Positions 46,411 to 58,081 of a DNA stretch of 64,000 bases are shown piece by piece. This DNA is from Astragalus membranaceus (taxonomy: Eukaryota; Streptophyta; Magnoliopsida; Fabales; Fabaceae). The translations under genes were made by a program, and so were the position numbers. The stretch spans positions 70,839,864 to 70,903,863 of the forward strand of contig CM076847.1 of assembly GCA_039519185.1 (NCBI GenBank), read 5' to 3'. The notes below the pieces were generated by a model, which was not told the DNA's origin, searched no databases, and was given only the letters and a program-made list of their open reading frames with translations. How positions within the stretch are numbered: position 1 is the stretch's first letter; each line of letters opens with the position of its first letter.

Positions 46411-46878
46411 TCAGGTGAACTGTAGTCTGGTCTAACCACTCAGAACCAGATTGGACCGCTAATCGGACTGGGCTAAACCGTTCAAAGATACTTTTTGTTT
46501 TTTTGATTTACTTTCTTTCCATAATTTAATACTTTCAATTTTTTTTATTTTTTTATTAGTCCAATTCAACCATTGTTGAACCAATTGAACTATGAGCCAA
46601 ATGTCTCGCCAAATCGATCTCTGCTTATTTTAAACCATTGACTCCAACCACCCTCAATTTTTTGCAACAAATCAAACATGGTTTTATTTAAAATGAACCA
46701 AAACCGAGTGTAAAGAAAATCAACGGTTTTTTTATTTAAGTTGAGTAAAAATAAAGTTGAGTAAACTCATTCTATTCCTATAAAAAATGATAACTAATAA
46801 AATCAGACTGAATTCGAAACACCATGACAATCAAGTTTTTTTGCGCAAAGATTACCCTCCCAATTAATATGAGTAATA
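46411..46878. other. Spacer, no gene seen
   Basis: AT-rich, no recognisable features before the copia element. Confidence 0.5.
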
Positions 46879-46883
46879 ACAAT

Positions 46884-47403
46884 TGTTGAATCTTTGTTAA
46901 GTATGAATTGGAAAAAGTACCACATTGGGTAGACTAAACACTTCTATAGTGTAAAAAACCTATAAAATGGAGACTCCTCCTCACTTCTCACACCAAACTT
47001 GACGATAAAGCATCTCTCCTCAAGTTTTTCTCTCTTCTCTCTAAACTTCTTTGTTCTTCTCTAGAAAGCTTGAAGCATTTCCAAGCTAAAGAGTGGTTTT
47101 CATAACCATATTGAGGGTGTATATCTTAGAGCGAATTTTCACGGTGTGAACTTTCGTAGCAGTTTTTGACTGGGCTGTTTTATCCTGGGGACGTCGTGGT
47201 TGATAGCCTGCTTGCACCTTGGAGCAGTGCCACGAAACGTCTTAAAGAGAGCGACCTAGTCCGTGACTCATCCCAGTAATCTCTTCGGCTTGATTTTTGA
47301 AAACAGTGTTGTTTTGGGGAAAGTTCTGGCTAGGAAAGACTTGGTACTTAAGAGTGTCCATTGTGACCCACCTCTCTTTCCTGGGAACCTACTCAGATTA
47401 ACA
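46884..47403 (+). repeat. 5' LTR of the copia element
   Basis: 520 bases. CCTATAAAATGGAGAC is a good TATA box about 95 bases in, followed by a CT-rich start region. Nearly identical to 55582-56108, with a few substitutions and small indels, so the insertion is fairly recent. Confidence 0.95.
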
Positions 47404-47428
47404 TTTTTAAGACGTTTCTAATTCAGCC

Positions 47429-47780
47429 ATGATAACCGAAGAAATTACTGGTGCTGGTTCCGCTGAAACAGCTGAACAGACTAAAACAGCAAATGAAATA
47501 CTCCTATGGAAGGAGCATGACTATCTCTGTAAGAATTTTATTCTGAACGGACTAACTGATGATCTTTATGATTATTACAGTACCTGTAAGTCCGCCAGGG
47601 ATGTCTGTGATGCTCTGAAAAAGAAATATTCCTATAGAAAGAGAATAATTTTCTCTATACTATTTATCAGTAGAAAGAGAATCGTTTTCTCTATACGGTA
47701 TAATAATAGAAAGAGGATGATTATCTCTATAATTTTTAATTCTACGGAAAGAGAATAATCATCTCTATAAGAATGAATTT
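47429..47780 (+). pseudogene. Copia gag remnant ending in a minisatellite
   Basis: Starts MITEEITGAG and contains the gag motif LWKEHDYLCKNFILNGLTDD then LYDYYSTCKSARDVCDALKK. After KKY the frame enters about three tandem copies of a roughly 43-base unit (AGAAAGAGAATAATTTTCTC type) and stops. The rest of gag is missing up to the zinc knuckle near 48115. Confidence 0.85.
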
Positions 47781-48109
47781 TTTTTAAATCATATTTTTTG
47801 AAATTATTTTTTATTCATATCTTTTGTTGCCGTTAGTGGTTAACATTTAACGGTTAAATGTTTTATATTATGTTTTGTATCATAGAATTGCTTTTGATCT
47901 CATTAGCAATAAATTTTTTTTGAGAAGGTATGTATTTCACGATATATTGCAATATATAATTTTGAAAATTGCAATATAACTTTCTAGAAAACCTTTCAAA
48001 ATTAAAACCGTAATCAGATTCAAAAGAACCGCAACAAAAAGGGAACCCTCCAAAGTCCCCATATCCTAAGCCTCAAGCACCACACCACAACCTAAGAATG
48101 ATGCTGCTC

Positions 48110-48340
48110 CTCCATTTAATTGTTTAAGTTGCGAGTGACCAGGTCATATGATATGCAAGTGTAGGAACAGGCCAAGCTCTGCCCCGCAGGCTAACCTGGC
48201 TGAATAGCAATCGGTTGCTATAATTTATGAAATCAACATTGTTGATAATTGCGAAGGTTGGTGGATGGTCACTGGCTTTGCTCGATGTGATCATGCTATG
48301 TTTCAAACATAGATCGTTGCTGGAAAAAAAGGAAAAGTAT
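48110..48340 (+). pseudogene. Copia zinc knuckle and protease remnant
   Basis: CLSCE, a TGA, then PGHMICKC: a CCHC knuckle with a stop inside. Following text EINIVDNCEGWWMVTGFARC matches the protease start, where WWMDTGAS is expected. The catalytic Asp is replaced by Val, so the protease is dead. Confidence 0.75.
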
Positions 48341-48589
48341 GTTGAGTCTGGTGAATATTTTTCTTATCGCATTGTTTACTTCGTCTATCGGAAGTTTTGA
48401 ACGCTATACTATTTTTTTAGACATGTTTGACTTTGATGTGTAAACAAATGCATTCTTTTCAAAACAAAAACCCTTTTAACATTTTTCAAAAGTTATTTTC
48501 TTAAATGACTAAAAAAAGTGATTTTTGTAGTCAAGCAAGAATTTTCAGGACTTCGCATAAATCAGTAAGGAAATCTGAGCATTAGTTTT

Positions 48590-49355
48590 GACTAACTCAG
48601 ATATATGCGAATAAGATAAAACGTTAACCAGAAATGGATTTGACTACGTTGTATATACTTTGTGAAAAATAAAAGTGAAGTGCTTGACATATTCAAAATT
48701 TTCTATTACAGATTTTGAAAATCAATTAAATAGAAAGGTTAAGAGCTTTTATAGCAATTGAGATATGGAGTATGATTCCCATTAATTTAATGGAATTATA
48801 CATGAAACGACTGCACCATATTCTCCCGAAATGAATGGTAAAGCAGAAAGAAAGAATAGAAATTTTACCGAATTGGTAGTTGCTATTATGCTTTATTCTG
48901 ATGCTGCATCTCACTGGTGGGGGGAAATTTTGTTAACCGTATGTTATGTCCTGAATAGACTTCCAAAGTCTAAAAGCAAAATTTCTCCTTATGAAATCAT
49001 AAAGAAAAGACAACCTAATGTGTCTTATTTTTGAATCTAGGGTTGCTTGGCTTATGTCAGGATTCCAGACCCAAAAAGAGTTAAACTCGCCAGCAGAGCC
49101 TATGAATGTGTATTCATTGGGTATGCAGTAAACAGTAAAGCTTACAGGTATTATGACCTTAAAGCTAAAGTGATCATAGAGTCAAATGATGTTGACTTTT
49201 ATGAAAACGAATTCCCTTTTAAATCTAGAAATAGTGGGGGCACCGGAACTAGTCAAGTTTCTGTGCCTAGGAACGTTCAAAACAATGAACAAAGGGAAAT
49301 AGAACCTCGAAGAGGTAAGAGAGCACGTGTTGCTAAGGAATATGGACCCGATTAA
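48590..49355 (+). pseudogene. Copia integrase remnant
   Basis: Decayed core (GFDYVVYTL, then IHETTAPYSPEMNGKAERKN with the catalytic Glu in place) and the C-terminal part SHWWGEILLTVCYVLNRLPK, GCLAYVRIPDPKRVKLASRA, VIIESNDVDFYENEFPFKS. A stop near 49034 and frame changes interrupt it. Stops at GPD* just before the RT frame. Confidence 0.88.
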
Positions 49356-50620
49356 ATGGTCTATACATTAGAAGAGGATCCAACTAGCATTCAGGAAGCA
49401 TTGTCTTCTTTGGATGCCGATTTGTGGCAAGAAGCCATCAATGAAGAGATGGATTCTCTAGAGTCTAACAAGACATGGCACTTAGTGGACTTGCCTCCTG
49501 GTTGCAAACTAATTGGATGTAAATGGATTTTGAAAAAGAAACTAAAACCCGATGGCACTGTTGATAAATACAAGGCTCGTCTTGTAGCCAAAGGTTTTAG
49601 ACAAAGAGAGAATATAGATTTCTTTGACACATATTCACATGTTACTAGAATTACATCCATAAGGGTACTAATTTCGTTGGCCGCTATTTACAATTTGATA
49701 GTATACCAAATGGATGTCAAAACTGATTTTTTAAATGGTGAATTGGAAGAGGAAATCTATATGGAGCAACCTGAAGGTTTTGTAATTCACGGGCAAGAAC
49801 ACAAGGTCTGTAAGTTGGATAAGTCGTTGTACGGTCTCAAACAAGCTCCTAAACAATGGCATGAGAAGTTTGATAATTTGATAATATCGAAGGGGTTTAA
49901 AGTGAATGAAAGTGACAAATGCATTTATTACAAAACCGAAAATGACATTTGCACAATCATGTGTCTCTATGTAGACGACTTACTCATATTTGGATCAAAC
50001 ATTCATGCTGTAAATAAAGTGAAATCACTGTTGTGCAACAACTTTGATATGAAAGACCTTGGAGAAGCAAGTGTAATACTTGGTATTAAGATCACTAGGT
50101 CCGAAAAAGGAATTTCCTTGGATCAATCTCATTATATTGAGAAGATCTTAAAGAAATACAATTATTTTGATTGTAAACCTGCTTGTACACCTTATGATCC
50201 GAGCATCATTGGCAGCCTAAGGTATGCCACTGATTGTACTAGACCCGACATTGCCTATGTTGTGGGATTGCTTTGCAGGTTTACTAGTCAACCTAGCATA
50301 GAGCATTGGCACGCTATCGAGAGAGTCATGAAATACCTTAAAAGGACCATGAATCTCGGACTACATTATCAGAGATTTCCTGCTGTAGTTGAAGGATACA
50401 GTGATGCAGATTGGAATACTCTATCAGATGATTCCAAATCAACTAGTGGCTATATATTTAGTATAGCTGGTGGTGGTCTCTTGGAAATCTAAGAAACAGA
50501 CCATATTAGCTCAGTCCACTATGGAGTCTGAAATGATAGCATTGGCAACCGCTAGTGAAGAAGCTAGCTGGTTGAGATGCTTACTAGCAGGGATCCCTTT
50601 ATAGGAAAAACCGATGCCAG
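49356..50620 (+). pseudogene. Copia reverse transcriptase and first half of RNase H
   Basis: The RT frame is open from 49356 to 50492: YKARLVAKGFRQRENIDFFD, QMDVKTDFLNGELEEEI (usual QMDVKTAFLNG), LYGLKQAPKQWH and the catalytic LYVDDLL. Between CTPYDPS and IIGSLRYATD about 20 residues are missing. A one-base change near 50466 shifts the frame (GGG then VSWKSKKQT), and RNase H runs on through STMESEMIALATASEEASW to 50620, where a CACTA is inserted. The YVDD box is intact but the polyprotein is not. Confidence 0.92.
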
Positions 50621-51547
50621 CACTACTACAATTTAGGCTTTTCGCATCGGTTAAAAATGACTTTTCGCATCGGTTCCGTCTCCGTTATAGATTCAGGTGA
50701 TGTTAAAAGTACGCACATTTTGCATCAGGTACGGACCTGATGCGAAAAGTATTTTTCGCATCAGTTGTATTACCACCCGATGCCAAAAGTCCTTTTTAAT
50801 TAGATTTTAGCACCTTTTTGGCATCGGATTTTCAGAACCACCTGATGCGAAAAGTACTTTTCGCATCAGGTCCTGATGGGAACCGATGTTAAAACTAACT
50901 TTTTTAAAAAAAAAATTCACAATGTGTACGTATATTCATTTATTTATAAATTACTCAGCCAGTTTTACTTTGTTAAATACCATAAACAAAATATATATTT
51001 TTGCTAACTCATGCTACAATTATGTCTACAAACAGAGAATAACAAAAAAAATGAGAGAATCACAATGCAAATATCAGTCACAATATCCTCCTGGTTTCAA
51101 TAAACCAATTAATCATTGAATTCATTTGCAAAAGCAAGATTGGTTATATCAATCCATTAAACTCAACAACAACAAAAAAGATGAGAAAATAGAAAGAACT
51201 ATACAATGTTTGTACTAGTAGACATCCCAATTATAAACATCCCAAAACAGCTACAGAAAGCACCTTCAACAAAGCACCTTCAACTCTTCCACATCCTGAC
51301 CAATCTGCATACAAAAAAGCACCTTCAACAAAGCACCTTCAACTCTTCAACTCTTCAACAGTATCCATGATGACATTCAAGCATAGCCTTCCACATCCTG
51401 ATCAATCTGCATACATCAATAGAAGTTATTATAGTTTTAACATCAAATAAAAAAGGAATATAGTTGTTTAAACTTTAAATATAGTATACAGATACTAAAG
51501 CTTTAAGGTGATATAAATATAACAAAAGTTTAGAACTCTTCACTTAC

Positions 51548-52158
51548 CCTTCTGTTAATTCCAGAAGCTGTGGATACAACTCTTCATCCCTCATTCTTTC
51601 AATACGTTTAGATATTGAATCAACAGAATAAATAGCCACTCTTATACGTGAATGCAGATCCTTCACAACTGACCGGGTCTTGTCAATCACTTGAGTGCCT
51701 TGATATTTTGCAAATTGATGCCTAAGCTGGTGGCATTTTCAATCATAGTCCTTCCTGGTGGATTCACTAGCCTACAGATATCCCAATAAGTAGTGGTCAA
51801 TAAAGGACCAATGACTGAAAACACAAACAGGCGCTGCAATACATCTAACAAGCAAAAATCTATACATTGGTAACCAGCTAATTATCCCATGTCCTTGAAA
51901 GGAATTAAATTTTAGAGGAGGGTAAGGGATAATGCATATTATAGAGTAATACCTTGACTTCCACATAGAGTTTTCGCTCCCATGCATACAGTCTGTCAAG
52001 GGTGGATGAATGGCTTCCAGCAATCATGCAGAATTCTTCAACAAAGTCACTTCCACTATCATCAATATCTTCTCTTGATTTTGCAGCCAAAGGGTTCCTG
52101 GATGAGGTTGATCGAGAAGACACTGTCCTTTTCCAACTAATAATTTTTTGTACAGGTT
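51548..52158 (-). pseudogene. Captured exons of a DUF630/DUF632 (NRG2-like) gene
   Basis: Exon 52158-51953 reads ISWKRTVSSRSTSSRNPLA, then SGSDFVEEFCMIAGSHSST and LDRLYAWERKLYVEVK. Exon 51754-51548 reads KDYD, a TGA where Trp is expected, then KCHQLRHQFAKYQG, VIDKTRSVVKDLHSRIRVAI and RDEELYPQLLELTEG. These are the hallmark parts of plant DUF632 proteins, which are bZIP-like nuclear or membrane-associated regulators. The rest of the gene is missing. Confidence 0.88.
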
Positions 52159-52550
52159 CTGCACAAAAGGGTCACAAAATCCATCATTGAAATCCATTTT
52201 TCAAGTAGTAGCAAATAAGCAAGCAAGGAAAAATTAGAGAAAACTTAGACAACTTGAAGCTCAGGCCAAAGAAGGTACACTGTACTGCTTCAAACATTAC
52301 CACAATGTATACCTCTTTTTACCAAACTTGTTACAAACAGCTAACCAGTTTTTACTTTTCAACAAATGGCAAATCTAACAAGAGTTAAAGAAGCACCTAT
52401 ACTCTAAAGATTAATAAGCCTAATTTTAAAGAAAAATAGGAAACACAAACCTTCAAAGATGTATTGTTTTAAGGCTAAACCAATCATTTAGATGCTAAAA
52501 AGTAAACAATCAGGGTCCATTTAGAATTAGGAAACAACTTACCTTGGAAA

Positions 52551-52625
52551 CTAGGTGAAGCCTTTCAACGGCAACAAACAGGCTGGAAAGCCGTGATCAA
52601 AACCATAGTAGATGACTTCCCTAAG
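52551..52625 (-). other. Possible further captured exon
   Basis: The minus strand reads REVIYYGFDHGFPACLLPLK between a plausible acceptor side and a GT donor (TTCCAAG then GTAAGT). I do not recognise the protein. It lies between the ALKBH8-like and DUF632 pieces. Confidence 0.35.
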
Positions 52626-52940
52626 AAGATCAGAAATTAGATTAATTGGCAAAGTAATAAAAGACTAACAGCTAATGTGTCACTATTACATAAGAAATTC
52701 ACAGGAAGTTCAGTTAGTCTGAATTAAGATCATATCAATTATCACATAACTCAGCAACCAATTTGTCATAGATAACACAGATTTTCAATTAGTTCAGAAT
52801 AAGATCATATCAATTATCTTGAAAGAATTATTTATTTGACTCGAAAAATGTTGGATACCCCACTAATTCAACTACAACAGAAAGGAAGGACCTACAAATA
52901 ACAGGAAAAACCCAAATAGTACTTGAAAGTTGAAACTCAC

Positions 52941-53649
52941 ATCATAACAAAACTCATAGCCATAGTGTTGAACCCTTCTTTTGGCTAGACAATTCCAAAG
53001 CCTAGAGTCAACGGCTTGGAGCAATTCCTGAGAAGAGGAAAAAAGCCAACCATTTTAAATAAAACAAAGAAATGCAAGCAAAATACAACTATGGTTAGAA
53101 AAAGTAAAACAATGTAGCATTGATGTAGAAGGAAAAGAGTGGTAAACCTCTTCTTCTTTAGCACTAACAAAATCCCGCACTAGGTAAATTCCTGGAATGT
53201 TCAAATTCGAGTCTGTAACAGATACATGAACCAAGTCCTTCACTTGATCCTGAACAAACAGTACAAACTATGAGTAAACTCATGAATAAACAAACATAAA
53301 CATGAATGAAAATTGTAACTCCAATCAATGAATGGTTGCACAAATACCTGTGGATTCGGCCGAATCACTGAATAACGAATATGCAAAGATCGATCACCAA
53401 GTTGAGGACATGGTCGTCCATGTAATGCATCTAAAGCAGATTGTGCGGAACACACTTCAGAATAAGATACAATAACACGTGTGCCACACTTTCATCTGCT
53501 GCATAAACTCCATTGAGATCCCCAAATTTGCAGAACACAGAAGCAATTTCATCATATGAAAGCCCCACCGCTGGTCCACAATTGACCACGTAAAGATTTG
53601 AGCTTGATTCACCATTGTTCTTTGGACGCCCAAACCTTCGCAAACCCAT
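52941..53649 (-). pseudogene. Captured exons of an ALKBH8-like gene (RRM plus AlkB start)
   Basis: Exon 53649-53348 starts MGLRRFGRPKNNGESSSNLY and carries an RRM (YVVNCGPAVGLSYDEIASVF, then SALDALHGRPCPQLGDRSLH). An extra GT pair near 53480 shifts the frame. Exon 53249-53148 (DSNLNIPGIYLVRDFVSAKE) and exon 53027-52941 (LLQAVDSRLWNCLAKRRVQH, YGYEFCYD) follow, with GT-AG borders. This is the RRM and start of the 2-oxoglutarate oxygenase domain of plant ALKBH8/TRM9-type tRNA wobble-uridine modification proteins. The iron-binding residues are absent. Confidence 0.9.
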
Positions 53650-54234
53650 TTCTATATTCCAACGATAATAGACTCAAAGATTCAATAATTTTGTAAATTT
53701 TCAATTTCAATTGGCGAACTTGAGGGTACGAATTTGCCTAATACCAAACCCAAATTCTTTTCTTTCTTATTTATATAAAAATATATTAAAAAAACCTTGG
53801 TCGGTAGCTCTTTAAGCTTCCAAATCATCTCCCGTGAGTCTGCAAAGCCTCCGTTCCTGCAAAACCTTAGTTATTAGTTATTAAACTTAAATTTATATGT
53901 GAATTATAAACACACGATGATCTTGGTTAATTCTTCTGAAATGAAATAGACTTCAAATTCTTGAAATGAAACACACGATGTAAAGACAATAATAAACCCT
54001 AGAGAGTGGAAGAGATGAAGGGGTTACCATGTGGGGGTACTTGTCTTTCTTGTGGTGTTTTCAGGCTTGAAGTTGGGGTGCTGCTCGACAGAACGCAAAG
54101 TGCCTTTGATGGCCAAATCATTTTTCACCTCTTTCCCCATAAAATCTTTGAAATAGGAGAAGAAAATATTATTGAAAACGAAAATAGGAAAGCACAGAAG
54201 AGAAAAATAGAATGGAAACGTGTACATACCTGGT

Positions 54235-54507
54235 TCAGAGAAGGAAAACGATAAAACGAAAATGCCTGTAGGGTTTCGCTGGGAGGGGAGGGTTTCTCTG
54301 AGAGAGTTTCGTTGAGAGGGAAGGGTTTCGCTGAGAGGGTTTAGCTGGAGGGAAGGGTTTCGCTGAGAGTATCTGTGCTTGTAGGGTTTCGTTGGGAGGG
54401 AAGGGCTTCGTTGGGAGGGAAGGGTTTCGCTGAGAGAGTTTCAGTGCTTGTAGGGTTTCGCTGGGAGGGAAGTGTTTTCGCGGAGAGGGAAACAAAAATG
54501 AAAGCAA
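54235..54507 (-). repeat. Tandem GGGTTTCGCTGAGAGGGAAG-type repeats
   Basis: About eight imperfect copies of a unit near 20-40 bases long lie at the right side of the CACTA, upstream of the captured ALKBH8-like start on the minus strand. The open frame across it (LSQRNPSLPTKPFPPNETLQ) is a repeat artefact. It may be leader sequence. Confidence 0.75.
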
Positions 54508-54807
54508 GCTGAAAAAATATCAGACTTTTAACATCTGTTAGAAAAGAGCTGATGCCAAAAGTGATCCATTAATTGCAAAATTGCCACCGCATCAGTATTA
54601 ACATCAGTTAAATTTTAACCGATTTTAAAAATTCTGTAAAAAACGTATTTTTATGCACTAGCAGGACTTTCTACACCGGTTAAATAAAGACCTGATGTTA
54701 AAAGTGACCAATTATTTACAGAAATGCCACCGTGTCATTTTCTATATCAGGTATTTTTTACCCGATGTTAATTATTGATGTTAAATCCGTTTTTTCCACT
54801 AGTGCAG

Positions 54808-55079
54808 CTGTGTTGATCCACTGCGATAGTACCGCGGCTATTGCAAAAATAGAGAACCGTTATTTCAACGGTAAAAGACGACAAATACGTCGTAAGCACA
54901 GCAGTGTGAGAGAATGTCTCTCAAAAGGAGCCGTGAGAGTGGATCATGTACGCACTGATCAGAACTTAGCTGATCCTTTGACGAAAGGATTAGCTAGGGA
55001 GAAAGTCCAAAATACATCTCAAAGGATGGGACTACTGCCTTTAGAATCACGAGTCACTCACGATGGTAACCCGACCTAA
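54808..55079 (+). pseudogene. Second half of copia RNase H
   Basis: Resumes directly after the CACTA target duplication: AVLIHCDSTAAIAKIENRYF (catalytic HCDS), RRKHSSVRECLSKGAVRVDH, QNLADPLTKGLARE, MGLLPLES, to a stop at 55079. Confidence 0.92.
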
Positions 55080-55581
55080 AGGACTGGAGATCCCAAGAAT
55101 TAGGTTCAATGGGTAATAACAAGTTGTGAAGTGATACGAGATGAACATGCTATTATAAGTAAAGAAGCATGATTTCTAGAGCGACGTAAGGTTGAGGTAA
55201 TAGAAACTCTTAATAAGATCTATACTCTATGTGGAGTGGAGTACCTAGCTATAAGAGTACTCTTGATAGACTCCCCTTTGTGAATGTGGAAGTGGGGCCG
55301 CTTCCTATGGATTCATTGGCAGGATTCCTAGAGCGTTCACTAAACTGGGATAGACGTGCAGGACCATAAAAGCACGGGCTTATAAGAATACACCCATGGA
55401 AAAGGTTGTGTGTGGTTTTGATGATTAGAGATAGAGTTCAAGACTACGAGTCACTCTTGTTGAATCTAAATCTTAACCGCTATGCAAAGGTTCAAGTCGT
55501 AAGACACCTCTGTTTATGCACAATCTTATGGAAGCATTTGACGCTGCTTCTGAAACTCCTTTTTAAATTCAAGTGGGGGAT
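55080..55581 (+). other. Copia region between RNase H and 3' LTR
   Basis: About 500 bases, including the polypurine tract at 55571-55581. A 67-codon frame at 55406 is probably chance. Confidence 0.6.
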
Positions 55582-56108
55582 TGTTGAAACTTTGTTAAGT
55601 GTGAATTGAAAAAAGTCCCACATTGGGTAGACTAAACACTTCTATAGTGTAAAAAGCCTATAAAATGGAGACTGCTCCTCACTTATTTCTCACACCAAAC
55701 TTGACGATAAAGCATCTCTCCTCAAGTTTTTCTCTCTTCTCTCTAAACTTCTTTGTTCTTCTCTAGAAAGCTTGAAGCATTTCCAAGCTAAAGAGTGGTT
55801 TTCATAACCATATTGAGGGTGTATATCTTAGAGTGAATTTTCACGGTGCAGTGAACTTTCGTAGCAGTTTTTGACTGGGCTGTTTTATCCTGGGGACATC
55901 GTGGTTGATAGCCTGCTTGCACGTTGGAGCAGTGCCACGAAACGTCTTAAAGAGAGCGACCTAGTCCGTGACTCATCCCAGTAATCTCTTCGGCTTGATT
56001 TTTGAAAACAGTGTTGTTTTGGGGAAAGTTCTGGCTAGGAAAGACTTGGTACTTAAGAGTGTCCATTGTGACCCACCTCTCTTTTCTGGGAACCTACCCG
56101 GATTAACA
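55582..56108 (+). repeat. 3' LTR of the copia element
   Basis: 527 bases, same start and end as the 5' LTR. Differences include AATC/AAAC near the start, TCACTTATTTCTCACACC with an extra few bases, and GGTGCAGTGAAC in place of GGTGTGAAC. Confidence 0.95.
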
Positions 56109-56113
56109 ACAAT

Positions 56114-56700
56114 ACATCTTCTTGGTAAGCTTTATCACACTAGTAATGGTGAGCAAGAATTACCGACGCGACCAAAATCGACCTTGTTGGTGTAAACCTT
56201 AATCCTGTTATATTTTTGTGTACTTGCTAACATTTATATCTTGTTAAAATTTACCAACTATATGACACATTTTATTTTATACGCTGCTTAGTTTGAACAT
56301 GATAGAACCCTTAAAATAGTAAGTTTGCTACCATAGGGTATGAAGTACATAACTTGATCGCGATATCTTCTTGTATGGTAGAACAATATTCTTACATATC
56401 ACTAGCCAAGTATTATTTTTAGCGTGAAAAGTGCTGCATATGATGAATAAAAAGTTCTCATTTCTTTAAGTATCAGTTTTTTACCTGTTGTACTTTTTAG
56501 CGTTGTCTATTCTTTAGCTAACAATTTTTTGCGAGAAAAGGCAACACCAAACAAAAAATTATAGCCGTTAAGAGGACATAAACAATGGTTTTTGAAGTGC
56601 TCTTTGACAATTGTGTAAAATTGCTACAGTCGGTGGTAAGAGTGAAAAATCATCGCCTAATATAAAACTGTTGTCTACCATCATCGTATACTATACTTTA
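56114..56700. other. Spacer, no gene seen
   Basis: AT-rich sequence with no recognisable domain or repeat ends. Confidence 0.5.
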
Positions 56701-57882
56701 GGCTAAATAGCACTTTTGGTCCTTTATGTTTGCTCCAGATTTCACTTTGGTCCTTTATCTTTTTTTTGGTCCGTTTTGGTCCCTCATGTTTCGTTTTTGT
56801 TTCATTTTGGCCCTTCACTGACTAACGGACGCCACGCTGGCAGTTAACTGCTGGGCGTCCATTTTTATTAAATGACGTGGCGTCCATTTTAAAAACATAA
56901 AACATAATTTAAGAAATAATTAAAAACAACAACATTCAGCAACATTCAGCAACATTCACTTCGTTTGTTTTCCTCTTATCTCGCAACAACATTCAGCAAC
57001 TCTGGTTCTCACTCTTATCTCGCAGAAGGATGCTTCTTCTCACTTCGTTTGTTTTCCTTTTGTTTTCCTTTCGTTTCAGCAACAACATTCAGCAACAACA
57101 TTCAACATCTTCCTTTTGTTTTCCTTTCGTTTCCCTCACCAACAATTTCGTTTCCATCGTTTCGATTTCCAAGAAGATGAGAACTCAGATCTGAGAAAAA
57201 CAAGTAAAATGGAAGAAGAACGAAATCAACCCATAAACACAATAATCTTCAACCCAAATCTGAAAAAAAAAACAGATCTGAAACAAGATGAAGCAAGAAT
57301 GAAACTTAAAACGAAACAGAGAAAAAAAAGGAAGATTAAGATGAAAAAAGAACAGATCTGAAAATAACAGATCCGAAACAAGAAGATGAAGACGAAAAAA
57401 AAATCTGGAAAAAAATCAGATCTGAAACATCATAAATATGAAGCAATAAGATGTTGGTGTTGGGGAAAATAAGAGGACAATGCTTCTTCTCAATCCCACG
57501 TTTCTGAATCCTTAGCATGTTGTAGATTCTCCATAACAAGAACAATACCACGTTGGTGATGTGGGAGAGGGAGGTTATGTTTCTGGGAGAGGGAGAGTGA
57601 GAGAGGAAATCAGTTAATGAGTTTAATTGTTTTAATGTTTTAATTGAAATTAAATAAACGGGGTTTGATTTAAATTGAAAAACGAATTGCTGATGTGGAA
57701 ATGAATGGAGGGACGCCACGTCAGCAGTTAACTGCCAGCGTGGCGTCCGTTAGTCAAAACTAACGTCAGGGACCAAAATGAAACAAAAATGAAACATGAG
57801 GGACCAAAACGGACCAAAGAAAAGATAAAGGACCAAAGTGAAATCTGGAGCAAACATAAAGGACCAAAAGTGCTATTTAGCC
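56701..57882. mobile_element. MULE-like element with long inverted ends (1182 bases)
   Basis: Starts GGCTAAATAGCACTTTTGGTCC and ends with the complement, GGACCAAAAGTGCTATTTAGCC. The inverted ends run for about 150 bases, through ACTAACGGACGCCACGCTGGC. ACTTTA lies on both sides (56695-56700 and 57883-57888), possibly the remains of a 9-base duplication. The middle has CAGCAACATTCAGCAAC repeats and an A/G-rich stretch with GATCTGAAA words. No protein is recognised. The end sequence is related in wording to the MITE at 40771. Confidence 0.85.
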
Positions 57883-58081
57883 ACTTTATAAACATTGTTG
57901 TGGATCATGAAAAAAACTATTAAGAGGGGTCCATTTCATTCATATGCATTGGAGAAAAAATTAGGTGTGATTTCATTCAAATTTAAGACACAAAATCAAT
58001 TAAGTACACTAACCAACAAAATATGTGTACTATAAATAATGGCCTAGCTAACTAATTTTTTTTTTTATTTTTGGGTAAAAC
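57883..58081. other. Short spacer
   Basis: No features seen. Confidence 0.5.

Larger units (their letters stand above)
50621..54804 (-). mobile_element. Gene-capturing CACTA with ALKBH8-like and DUF632 exons
   Basis: Left end CACTACTACAATTTAGGC and right end (reversed) CACTAGTGGAAAAAACGG, flanked by CAG at 50618-50620 and 54805-54807. Subterminal repeats are CGCATCGG/CCGATGC words at the left and related, more decayed ones at the right. All captured exons lie on the minus strand with splice signals. No transposase. Removing it rejoins the copia RNase H frame (ending LAGIPL..EKPMPA and resuming AVLIHCDSTAAI). Confidence 0.93.
46884..56108 (+). mobile_element. Complete but defective Ty1/copia LTR retrotransposon
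   Basis: LTRs 46884-47403 and 55582-56108 begin TGTTGAA and end GATTAACA. The element is flanked by ACAAT at 46879-46883 and 56109-56113. The polypurine tract AAGTGGGGGAT lies just before the 3' LTR. Order gag, protease, integrase, RT, RNase H is that of copia. Coding parts are damaged, and a 4.2-kb CACTA (50621-54804) sits in the RNase H region. Confidence 0.97.

Noticed and set aside
54235..54507. 90-codon Pro/Asn/Thr-rich protein
   Set aside because: Translation of tandem repeats, with no start context or family match.
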